A stretch of DNA of 6,911 nt from an uncultured Prevotella sp. (GTDB lineage Bacteria > Bacteroidota > Bacteroidia > Bacteroidales > Bacteroidaceae). Below the pieces are notes generated by a model. That model saw only the letters and a list, made by a program, of their open reading frames with translations, was not told where the DNA came from and made no database searches. The position numbers and the translations under genes are program-made. The stretch spans positions 1-6,911 of the forward strand of contig CALBYK010000154.1 in NCBI GenBank assembly GCA_937889855.1. Reading direction: 5' to 3'. Within the stretch, counting starts at the first letter, position 1, and each line of letters opens with the position of its first letter. Below, piece after piece: positions 1 through 6,908 of this stretch.

Positions 1-19
1 AAAATAAAAACGAATAATC

Positions 20-1000
20 ATGACAGAAGATTCTTTGAAACCCTATGTTATTGGTTTGGACCTTGGCGGTACAAACTCGGTATTTGGCATCGTTGACAGC
101 CGCGGCGACATCAAGGCTACTACAGCAATCAAGACCCAAGGCTACGGTGACAATGTGCAGGCTTATGTTGATGCTGCTTGCGATGCTCTCCAGATAATCA
201 TCGACCAGGTGGGCGGCATAGAGAAGATAAAGGCTATGGGTATAGGTGCCCCTAATGGCAACTACTATAACGGCACAATTGAGTTTGCTCCAAACTTGGA
301 GTGGGGACGTAATGGTGTTGTGCCATTGGCAAAACTCTTCTCCGAAAAACTCGGCATTCCGGTGGCCCTGACAAACGACGCCAATGCAGCCGCTATAGGC
401 GAGATGACATATGGCGTGGCTCGTGGCATGAAGAACTTCATCGTTATCACTCTCGGCACTGGCGTGGGCTCAGGAATCGTGATAAACGGACAGCTTGTTT
501 ACGGCTGTGACGGTTTTGCGGGCGAGCTTGGCCACGTTATTGTAAAGGAGAACGGACGTGTCTGCGGATGCGGCCGCAAGGGTTGTCTTGAGACTTACTG
601 CTCGGCTACAGGTGTGGCTCGCTCGGCACGCGAGTTCCTCGCCAACTCCAACGAGCCTTCGCTTCTCCGTGAGCTTGACCCGGAGAAAATCACTTCTTAT
701 GATGTGGCTGTCGCAGCAGGCAAGGGTGACAAGATTGCCAACGAGATATTCGAGTTTACAGGCAAGCTTCTTGGTGAGGCCTGCGCCAACTTCGCTGCAT
801 TCTCGTCTCCTGAGGCGTTCATCTTCTTCGGTGGTCTGACAAAGGCCGGCGACCTCATAATGAACCCAATCAAGAAGGCTTACGACGCGACTGTGCTCAA
901 CATCTTCAAGGGCAAGGCCAAGTTCCTCGTGTCGGGTCTTGACGGCTCATCGGCAGCTGTGCTCGGCGCGTCGGCTGTGGGCTGGGACATACAGGAGTAA
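20..1000 (+). CDS. ROK-family sugar kinase (glucokinase/hexokinase-like)
   Basis: This 326-residue cytoplasmic kinase probably transfers phosphate from ATP to the 6-hydroxyl of glucose or a related hexose, feeding glycolysis or amino-sugar metabolism. Seen in the sequence: the N-terminal phosphate-binding motif DLGGTN at residues 14-19, the TNDANAA segment with the expected catalytic Asp120, a second glycine-rich phosphate loop GTGVGSG at 146-152, and the ROK signature at about 169-195. Glu169 and His172 (ELGH) are the expected sugar contacts. His172 with Cys182, Cys184 and Cys189 (CGCGRKGCLE) forms the family's structural zinc site. Length is normal for ROK kinases, which lack the helix-turn-helix of ROK repressors, and none is present here. 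The ATG at 20 is taken because it places the motif at the usual distance from the N-terminus. Upstream is only an A-rich leader. A dedicated terminator follows, so the gene is not co-transcribed with the receptor downstream. Substrate is not settled: Bacteroides ROK hexokinases can be broad (glucose, mannose, N-acetylglucosamine). Confidence 0.93.
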   Translation: MTEDSLKPYVIGLDLGGTNSVFGIVDSRGDIKATTAIKTQGYGDNVQAYVDAACDALQIIIDQVGGIEKIKAMGIGAPNGNYYNGTIEFAPNLEWGRNGVVPLAKLFSEKLGIPVALTNDANAAAIGEMTYGVARGMKNFIVITLGTGVGSGIVINGQLVYGCDGFAGELGHVIVKENGRVCGCGRKGCLETYCSATGVARSAREFLANSNEPSLLRELDPEKITSYDVAVAAGKGDKIANEIFEFTGKLLGEACANFAAFSSPEAFIFFGGLTKAGDLIMNPIKKAYDATVLNIFKGKAKFLVSGLDGSSAAVLGASAVGWDIQE

Positions 1001-1015
1001 GCTCCTGAAATACAG

Positions 1016-1051
1016 AAAGCAACCATGACTAATCTTGTGGTTGCTTTTTTT
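1016..1051 (+). terminator. Rho-independent terminator after the ROK kinase
   Basis: A perfect 10-bp stem pairs AAAGCAACCA (1016-1025) with TGGTTGCTTT (1038-1047) across a 12-nt loop and runs straight into a run of seven T (1045-1051). It starts 15 bp after the kinase stop codon. It separates the kinase from the TonB-dependent receptor, whose start codon is only about 50 bp further on. Confidence 0.85.
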
Positions 1052-1102
1052 CGGTTATAACAGGATAAGTTAATTTTTTTAATAGTTTTATTTTTTTAAG
1101 GT

Positions 1103-3796
1103 ATGAAAAATCATCTAAGACATCTCCTCGTTGTCGGTGCGCTGACAATGGCTGGCACTGCCAGCACAATGGCGCAGTCGGTGATACGTGGAAAGGTTGT
1201 AGACGCAGAGACAGGTGAGCCGCTCATAGGAGCGACCATCACAGTCAAGGGTATCAAGACAGTGACCGACATCGACGGACTCTTCTCGGTGAAGGGTGCC
1301 AGCGGCGCAAAGGACCTCACGGTGCAGTACATCGGCTACAAACCGCAGACTGTAAAGGTGGGCGGCAACGGCGAGCTTGGCGACATCTCCATGAAACAGG
1401 ACGGGCAGGTGCTCAAGGACGTCGTGGTGACGTCGCAGGTGGCCGTTGCACGTAAGACACCTGTTGCTGTGTCGCAGATTCCGATGTCTTTCATTGAAGA
1501 GAAGATTGGTACTCAGGAATTCCCGGAAATATTGAAGTCAACACCGGGTGTGCACGCAAATAAGGAGGGCGGTGGTTATGGCGACTCCGAGATTTACATG
1601 CGCGGATTCGACAACAGCAATATTGCGGTGATGGTGAACGGCGTGCCGATGAACGACATGGAGAACCAGAACGTCTATTGGTCGAACTGGTCGGGACTTA
1701 CAGACGTGACACGCACAATGCAGACACAGCGCGGTCTTGGCGCCTCAAAGGTTTCGGCCCCGTCTGTGGGTGGCACAATCAACATCATAACAAAGTCGCT
1801 TGAGGCAAAACGCGGTGGCGCCTTCTCCTATGGAATAGGCAACGACAACATGAACAAGATGATGTTCACAGTGTCCACAGGTCTGTCGAAGTCGGGATGG
1901 GCAATGACATTGCTCGGCTCAAAGACATGGGGTGACGGCTATGCGCAGGGTACCGACTTCACCGGCTATACATATTTCCTCAACATCTCAAAGCGTATCA
2001 ACAATGCCCACCAGATTTCGCTTACGGCATTCGGCGCTCCGCAGGAGCACTACCAGCGCAAGCAGGGACTGACGCTCGCCGGATGGAAGATGGTGGAGCA
2101 GCTGTATGGAGTAACCGGACATAAGTACAACACCACGTATGGTTTTGACAACAACGGACAGCGCCGCCGCGGTGAGTACAACGTATATCACAAACCACAG
2201 ATAAGCCTCAACCACCAGTGGCAGATTAACGACAAGTCGGCACTCAGCACCGCTATCTACGTGTCAATAGGACGTGGCAATGACTATAGTGGACAGGGCA
2301 ACGATGAGTATGGCTACAGCTACAAGGACTGGAACGGCTCTTACTATGGCGAACTGCAGACAAAGTTCCGCCGTCCAGACGGCACTTTCGACTACGGGGC
2401 TATTGAGGACATCAACGCAGCCTCTGAGCATGGTTCCATGCTTGTGATGTCAAAGCGCAAGAACAACCACGACTGGTATGGGCTCTTGTCAACATACACC
2501 ACAAAGTTGACCAAAGACATCGACTTCTATGGTGGCGTTGACTTCCGTGCATACAAGGGCACACACCGCAACGAGATTGTCGACCTATATGGCGGCAAGT
2601 ATTATATGGACACCACCCGTAAGAACGTGAAGGCTGAGAACAATAGCGCGGCGGCCAATTCGGAGTGGGCATACGAGAAGTTAGGAGTGGGCGACGCCGT
2701 ATACCGCGACTTTGACGGACATGTTGTTCAGGAGGGTGCTTTCTTCCAAACTGAATATTCAAAGCATGATTTGTCGGCTTTTGTGTCAGGCTCGTTTTCT
2801 AACACCTCTTATTGGCGTTACGACCGTTTCTTCTATGACAAGGCACACGCCAAGTCGGACACCAAGAGCTACATCGGTTTCACCGTCAAGGGCGGAGCCA
2901 ACTACAATATCAACAAGCTGCACAACGTGTTCGTCAATGCAGGCTACATCAGCCGCGCGCCGAGGTTCAACAACGGCGTGTTCCTCAGCCCTATGTCAAG
3001 CAACGTCATCAACCCCGACGCAAAGAACGAGAAGGTAGTGTCTGTGGAGGTTGGATACGGCTTGCGCATGAACGGACTCACCGTTAACGTGAATGGCTAC
3101 TGGACAAAGTGGCTTGACAAGACCATGACAAAGAGCGCAACGCTCGGCACTGCCCAGACTGAGGCTTTCGTCAACATGACTGGCGTGAACGCCCTGCACA
3201 AGGGTGTGGAGCTTGAGGTGAAGGCAAACCCTCTTTACTGGCTTGAGCTCAACGGCATGTTGTCGCTTGGCGACTGGAAGTGGGACAGCAACGCCAAGGG
3301 CTACGTCTACGACAACAACGGACAGCCTCTCACCAAGGACGGCAACATAGCCTCTGGCATCGGTGCCGACGACCATCTTTCTACAGGCATCAACCTCAAG
3401 GGCGTGCGTGTTGGCGGCTCGGCACAGACAACAGCCGCTCTCGGTGCCACGGTGAAGCTTAACAAGGAAATACGAATTGGCGCCGACTGGACTTTCTACG
3501 GACGCAACTACGCCTACTATTCGCTCAGCGGCAGCAACCTCACACTCGGCAAGACTAACACGGTTGTAGCCCCGTGGAGAATTCCTTCGGCAAGCCAGGT
3601 TGACGTTAACGCGTCTTACAAGTTCAAGATTGCTGGTCTGAACGCCACTATCTCTGCCAACGTCAACAACCTCTTCGACTATCAGTACATCGGAAAGGCA
3701 TGGAACCCGCAGTCGGGCGCAGCCAACGAGAACACCATCTATGGCTTCTACGCGTTTGGACGCACGTTCAGCACACGTCTGAAAATCAATTTCTAA
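1103..3796 (+). CDS. TonB-dependent outer-membrane receptor (non-SusC type)
   Basis: This 897-residue protein is an outer-membrane beta-barrel for energy-dependent import of a ligand. A signal peptide covers residues 1-24 (basic start, hydrophobic core, probable cleavage TMA|Q). Next comes a carboxypeptidase-D-regulatory-like beta-sandwich (about 27-98; VIRGKVVDAETGEPLIGATI) typical of Bacteroidota receptors. A TonB-box-like KDVVVTS lies at 105-111 and the plug domain runs to about 231 (YMRGFD at 165-170, PMNDMEN then VYWSNW between 182 and 196, GGTINIIT at 223-230). The remaining 660 or so residues are barrel, rich in alternating aromatic strands. The chain ends in aromatic Phe (TRLKINF), the usual barrel-assembly signal. 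At about 900 residues it is shorter than most SusC proteins, and its partner is not a SusD. The start codon fits the signal peptide. There is no clear Shine-Dalgarno: AAGG sits almost on the ATG, as is common in this phylum. It is followed after 28 bp by a lipoprotein gene, probably in the same operon. The substrate cannot be read from the sequence. Confidence 0.93.
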   Translation: MKNHLRHLLVVGALTMAGTASTMAQSVIRGKVVDAETGEPLIGATITVKGIKTVTDIDGLFSVKGASGAKDLTVQYIGYKPQTVKVGGNGELGDISMKQDGQVLKDVVVTSQVAVARKTPVAVSQIPMSFIEEKIGTQEFPEILKSTPGVHANKEGGGYGDSEIYMRGFDNSNIAVMVNGVPMNDMENQNVYWSNWSGLTDVTRTMQTQRGLGASKVSAPSVGGTINIITKSLEAKRGGAFSYGIGNDNMNKMMFTVSTGLSKSGWAMTLLGSKTWGDGYAQGTDFTGYTYFLNISKRINNAHQISLTAFGAPQEHYQRKQGLTLAGWKMVEQLYGVTGHKYNTTYGFDNNGQRRRGEYNVYHKPQISLNHQWQINDKSALSTAIYVSIGRGNDYSGQGNDEYGYSYKDWNGSYYGELQTKFRRPDGTFDYGAIEDINAASEHGSMLVMSKRKNNHDWYGLLSTYTTKLTKDIDFYGGVDFRAYKGTHRNEIVDLYGGKYYMDTTRKNVKAENNSAAANSEWAYEKLGVGDAVYRDFDGHVVQEGAFFQTEYSKHDLSAFVSGSFSNTSYWRYDRFFYDKAHAKSDTKSYIGFTVKGGANYNINKLHNVFVNAGYISRAPRFNNGVFLSPMSSNVINPDAKNEKVVSVEVGYGLRMNGLTVNVNGYWTKWLDKTMTKSATLGTAQTEAFVNMTGVNALHKGVELEVKANPLYWLELNGMLSLGDWKWDSNAKGYVYDNNGQPLTKDGNIASGIGADDHLSTGINLKGVRVGGSAQTTAALGATVKLNKEIRIGADWTFYGRNYAYYSLSGSNLTLGKTNTVVAPWRIPSASQVDVNASYKFKIAGLNATISANVNNLFDYQYIGKAWNPQSGAANENTIYGFYAFGRTFSTRLKINF

Positions 3797-3824
3797 GTAA
3801 AAACAATATAGAATATATAAGTAT

Positions 3825-5882
3825 ATGAATAAGATATTTTTATTGTCGGCAGTCGCGGTTATGGGCTTGGCTTCATGCGATGACTATGACGACCAGTTCA
3901 ATCTTGGAAACCAGATTTCCGATGTGAAGCAAGGCACTCCAATCGTGCTTACCGATGCCGACTATGCCACTATCGCCAATCTTGCCGACAACAAGGCGCT
4001 TGCCGCAAAACTCGATCAGGAGTCGGGTACTACGGCATATACAGATGCTCTCGCCAAGCTTGGCTCGCAGAAATACTTCGGCACGCTCATCACAGCCGAC
4101 CAGTTCCTCCCTGCCTTCATACAGAACAAGTATAAGGAGGCCGATCTCGGCTCCACGTTCAAGGTGACATACAATGAGTATACAGGCAAGTCAGAGTATC
4201 TCGCCGACTTCAGCCAGCTCAAGGGCGAGTATACCCTCACCGCCAACGACTACGGCACGGCTTGGAATGGTGCTTCCTCTGCTGCATATCTCACTCCGAA
4301 GACTGTCTCTAAACTGCCCGAACTTCTTAAGGGTGCATATGCAGACGCACAGGAAGGCGATATCGTGGCAGTGAACTATGCTTATTCCGACTTTGAGCCT
4401 GCAGGCGGCAGCGACACTCCGGGCGAGAACTACTCGAAAATCTCTGACGCCACTGCCAATACCGCCGGTGGAGAGTACAGTGTCAAGGGTATAGTGTGCG
4501 CAACCTACAAGACAGGCTTCCTCCTTACCGACAATACTGGCTATATTCTTGTCTACAAGGTAAGCGATGTGGAGGTTGGCGATGAGGTGGCCGTCACGGG
4601 CACTACCACGCAATACGGCGGACTAATGCAGTTTCCTGCCAAGAACACCGACCTCACCGTCACTGTTCTAAAGGCCGGCAAGGAGCCAAACTACAAGCAT
4701 CCGGCGGTTAAGACCCTTACAGGTGCTGACTTCGATGCTTACGCTGTCAATCCTTATGTGGCTTACGTGTCGTTCCAGGGAAATCTCTCGATTACCACCA
4801 ACTCCAAGGGCGTTAAATATTATAATGTGACAGTGGCGGGCACGTCAAACATCGGCAGTCTAGCGAATGTGCCAGACGGATTGGTTGACGAGTCGCTCAA
4901 CGGCAAGGACATCATTGTCTATGGCTATTCTATTGGCGCAACAGGCACCAATGGCAAGTATCTCAATGTGATGGTGACAAGCGTTGTCGAGGCTACGGCT
5001 GCTCAGAAGGCAAAGGTCATGGCGCGTGCCGCAAGCAACGGCGGGGCCAACAAGGCTGCTGTCTACCGCTTTGACGGTTCGGCTTGGAAGATATATTCCG
5101 CAGACGGTGCCAAGGTGATTGCCGCGCAGCCGGAATGGTATGACCTAATTGGCGCAACGACAGTGTCAAAACCTGCAACCTACTTCCCGACACTGCTCCA
5201 GCGTGAGTATCCGTTTGCCGGCGACGGTCAGAAGGTGGCTGTGGTCTACCGCAAGGCAGAGTCGGCTATGGCTGTTGTTGAGTACACCTATTCAGCTGCA
5301 GAGGGATGGGCAGAGTCGAAGGATTATGTCAAGACCTCCACTACCTTTGCCAAGACCGAGGCTGGCTATGAGGCACAGGTAAGCACATATCTCAGCAGCA
5401 CTCTTTGTGGCGACGAGGGTGGCTTCGTGGCTTACAATGTCAACATTGGCTCACTCAACTATGTGTGGACCAACACGTCACAGTATGGATGGAAGGCTTC
5501 GGCTTACTCCAACAAGCAGAACATGGAGTCGGAGAGCTGGCTTGTGTCGTCTGCCATAAACCTTAAGAAGGGCAAGAGTCCGCAGCTTGTGTTTGATGAG
5601 GCAATGAACCATCTTGGCTCTAACAACATCAATGACTTCCTTCAGGTGAAGGTGTCAGCCGATTTCGACGGTAGTGATGTTGCCAAGGCTACGTGGGAGA
5701 CTCTCGACGTCACCGGACGCAGCGAGGGTTCGTCGTGGACATTCGTTACTGTGAATCCGGTTTCGCTCGCGCAGTACAACGGCAAGACAATACACATTGC
5801 CTTTGTATACAAGAGCACCACTGAGGCTGCTCCTACATACGAGTTCAAGAACATCGTGGTGAAGGAGGCTGACGCTGAATAA
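3825..5882 (+). CDS. Surface lipoprotein with three repeat motifs, OB-like region and choice-of-anchor-J/DUF5017-like C-terminus
   Basis: This 685-residue lipoprotein is the likely extracellular partner of the receptor encoded just upstream. Seen directly: a short signal peptide with lipobox LASC, lipidated Cys18, and an acidic tail (CDDYDD). In Bacteroidota such a tail after the cysteine is a surface-export signal. Residues about 40-190 hold two related modules. Each has an LTxxDY-like start (42-47 and 138-143) and a core spaced P-x6-Y-x2-A-x2-G-x4-V-x-Y (96-116 and 165-185). A third copy of the core is at 455-475. Residues about 202-283 (EYSVKGIVCATY, GFLLTDNTGYILVY, VGDEVAVTG) look like an OB-fold beta-barrel of the kind found in Bacteroidota lipoproteins, and 295-390 may be a second one. 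Residues about 545-680 (SESWLVSSAINL, PQLVFDEAMNH, LQVKVSADFDG) match my memory of the choice-of-anchor-J/DUF5017 beta-sandwich. No catalytic motif is visible, so ligand binding is the likely role. The domain names are recalled and have not been confirmed by a search. Confidence 0.85.
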   Translation: MNKIFLLSAVAVMGLASCDDYDDQFNLGNQISDVKQGTPIVLTDADYATIANLADNKALAAKLDQESGTTAYTDALAKLGSQKYFGTLITADQFLPAFIQNKYKEADLGSTFKVTYNEYTGKSEYLADFSQLKGEYTLTANDYGTAWNGASSAAYLTPKTVSKLPELLKGAYADAQEGDIVAVNYAYSDFEPAGGSDTPGENYSKISDATANTAGGEYSVKGIVCATYKTGFLLTDNTGYILVYKVSDVEVGDEVAVTGTTTQYGGLMQFPAKNTDLTVTVLKAGKEPNYKHPAVKTLTGADFDAYAVNPYVAYVSFQGNLSITTNSKGVKYYNVTVAGTSNIGSLANVPDGLVDESLNGKDIIVYGYSIGATGTNGKYLNVMVTSVVEATAAQKAKVMARAASNGGANKAAVYRFDGSAWKIYSADGAKVIAAQPEWYDLIGATTVSKPATYFPTLLQREYPFAGDGQKVAVVYRKAESAMAVVEYTYSAAEGWAESKDYVKTSTTFAKTEAGYEAQVSTYLSSTLCGDEGGFVAYNVNIGSLNYVWTNTSQYGWKASAYSNKQNMESESWLVSSAINLKKGKSPQLVFDEAMNHLGSNNINDFLQVKVSADFDGSDVAKATWETLDVTGRSEGSSWTFVTVNPVSLAQYNGKTIHIAFVYKSTTEAAPTYEFKNIVVKEADAE

Positions 5883-5897
5883 TAAAAACTCTTAAAA

Positions 5898-5939
5898 AAC
5901 AAAAGAGACCAAGCGGAACACCGCTTGGTCTCTTTTGTT
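5898..5939 (+). terminator. Strong terminator closing the receptor-lipoprotein operon
   Basis: A perfect 19-bp stem pairs 5898-5916 with 5921-5939 around the 4-nt loop AACA. The GC-rich top (GACCAAGCGG) sits on an A-run on the left arm and TCTTTTGTT on the right arm. This is the long A/T-flanked hairpin often seen at operon ends in Bacteroidota. It starts 15 bp after the lipoprotein stop codon and marks the operon as two genes. Confidence 0.9.
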
Positions 5940-6018
5940 AAACGGTAAAATTTGTTAATATAAAATATTTTTATTGTTTGTATTGATTAATTTTATATAA
6001 TTACAACATTATATTGAT

Positions 6019-6064
6019 TCTATTGAAAAGTGGTGTCAATAGATAATTAGGGTACACTAATTAT
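6019..6064. promoter_or_regulatory. Two adjacent dyads upstream of the peptidase remnant
   Basis: TCTATTGA (6019-6026) is inverted as TCAATAGA (6036-6043) with a 9-nt spacer. Directly adjoining, ATAATTAG (6043-6050) is inverted as CTAATTAT (6057-6064) around GGTACA, whose inner GTAC is itself self-complementary. The second unit is therefore a near-perfect 22-bp palindrome. It lies about 80-100 bp before the start codon of the peptidase remnant, a position suited to an operator or a leader hairpin. The surrounding 5940-6141 has no gene and no clean Bacteroides-type promoter. The DNA is very A+T-rich, so chance is possible. Confidence 0.3.
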
Positions 6065-6141
6065 GAGTAAGTGATATTGTTTATCTAATGATACTCTAAA
6101 AGAAGAGCAGCACTACATAATCTTACCTAAATATTTTAGTT

Positions 6142-6715
6142 ATGAGAAAGCTGTTTTGGGTAGTTGTTTCATTGGTTGCATTTTTAATGCAACCATGTAC
6201 AAGTAGTGATGATGTCTCTGTTGGGCAAGATTCAAAACTTTTCAATAAAGAAGATTTGTATATAGAAAGAGCTCCTTCTTCTATATCAATTACTGATGCT
6301 AATAAAATTGCACGGCTTTTCAGTGGAAATAACGTGAATAATACTCGTGCATTGGAAAATCCTGAAGTAGTTACTATTTCTGACAGTATTACAGGCACAG
6401 CGTTGTTGTATATCGTAAATTATAGTCAGAATAATGGGTATGTGGTGGAATCCGGTGTATATGCGGGGTGAAGATGGAAGTGACGGACATGCATGGGTGT
6501 GTGATGGCTATAAGTATATAAGGGACATGGGTATGGCCACACTTATTCCAAATCCAAAAGATCCAGGGTTCTGGTTGGAGGAAAAATCTCCCAATGGCTA
6601 TATGGCCTATGGATTGTATATCAATCAAATATCAGCTAATGCAGGTGAGTATTTTCACATGAATTTTGGTTGGGGTGGAGGTTCTGATGGATGGTATAAT
6701 CGCAATGTGTATTAA
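6142..6715 (+). pseudogene. Broken C10-family (streptopain-like) cysteine peptidase with deleted centre
   Basis: Intact members are secreted or lipid-anchored cysteine peptidases (SpeB in Streptococcus, Bfp in Bacteroides, interpain in Prevotella) made as zymogens. Here the first frame (6142-6471, 109 residues) gives a signal peptide ending MQPC with Cys19 and an SSDD tail. It is followed by a Spi-like pro-domain (about 47-104; ISITDANKIARLF, then LYIVNYSQNNGYVVES). The frame stops at 6469-6471. The next frame carries the C-terminal part: NPVYMRGEDG, then DGHAWVCDGY with the catalytic His codon at 6488-6490, then FHMNFGWGGGSDGWY, ending at the stop at 6713-6715. The centre, roughly 200 residues including the catalytic Cys, is missing, and the join at about 6445-6455 also shifts the frame. 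The end lacks the 20-30 residues that usually follow the FGWGG motif. The lipobox has Pro at -1 and Gln at -2, which is poor. The gene is more A+T-rich than its neighbours. No active protease can be made. The first frame could still yield a pro-domain-only lipoprotein. Confidence 0.85.
6173..6195. repeat. Perfect inverted repeat inside the signal-peptide codons
   Basis: TGGTTGCATT (6173-6182) is repeated inverted as AATGCAACCA (6186-6195) with only TTT between. It falls within codons for SLVAFLMQPC of the peptidase remnant, and its right arm encodes the abnormal MQP just before the lipid cysteine. It is not followed by a T-run, so it is not read as a terminator. Confidence 0.6.
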
Positions 6716-6774
6716 CAGAATACACTACTGTCCACGAAATTCCTTTAACATTTCAAAAAGTAACAAATTGATAG

Positions 6775-6876
6775 TTACCCATCAAAATTGAGACAGAGCT
6801 GCTGGTATTTTCCTTCAGTAGCTTCTTCCTCTTTCTGTTCAACGAGTAAGTCACACTGACTTAATACAGATTTACT
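6775..6876 (-). other. Possible C-terminal remnant of a minus-strand gene
   Basis: On the minus strand an open stretch of 33 codons (6876 down to 6778) ends with a TAA at 6777-6775. An in-frame stop lies just before it at 6879-6877, and no ATG is present. The peptide is charged and ends KYQQLCLNFDG. This local stretch is less A+T-rich than the flanks, which is why it looks coding-like. I do not recognise it with certainty; the tail of an insertion-sequence transposase is one idea. An open frame of this length can also occur by chance. Confidence 0.2.
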
Positions 6877-6908
6877 TTACACGCTTTTAACAATTAAAAT
6901 CGTGTAAA
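6876..6908. repeat. AT-rich inverted repeat near the window end
   Basis: TTTACACG (6876-6883) pairs with CGTGTAAA (6901-6908). After one mismatch (C6884/T6900), TTTTAA (6885-6890) pairs with TTAAAA (6894-6899) around the loop CAA. A T-run does not cleanly follow on either strand, so it is not a typical terminator. The rest of 6716-6911 holds no gene that I can support. Confidence 0.5.

Noticed and set aside
558..839. Alternative plus-strand frame inside the ROK kinase
   Set aside because: It overlaps the ROK signature region in another frame and is rich in Arg and Ser, as expected for an out-of-frame reading.
2996..3376. Open minus-strand frame of 126 codons inside the receptor gene
   Set aside because: It lies wholly within a strongly supported receptor coding region and has no recognisable domain. 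It is best explained by the codon composition of the opposite strand. The same applies to 2412-2762, 1988-2215 and 1111-1332.
4191..4613. Open minus-strand frame of 140 codons inside the lipoprotein gene
   Set aside because: It is antisense to a well supported lipoprotein and shows no signal peptide or known motif. Its length fits chance in this composition.
5951..5980. Possible Bacteroides-type promoter (TTTG at 5951-5954, TATTGTTTG at 5972-5980)
   Set aside because: The second element has three bases rather than two between TA and TTTG, and the region is so A+T-rich that near-matches are expected. It also lies about 160 bp before the only downstream start.
5957..5998. Inverted AT repeat (TATAAAAT at 5959-5966 and ATTTTATA at 5990-5997)
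   Set aside because: It is composed only of A and T in an AT-rich spacer, so a chance match is likely. The strong terminator just upstream already explains transcription ending.
1019..6197. Shared GCAACCATG in the kinase terminator (1019-1027) and the peptidase leader (6189-6197)
   Set aside because: Nine bases shared between unrelated hairpins in about 7 kb is weak, and the flanking sequences do not match.
6123..6398. Minus-strand frames over the peptidase remnant (6123-6398 and 6389-6628)
   Set aside because: Neither resembles a known protein, while the plus strand carries clear C10 peptidase motifs at the same positions.
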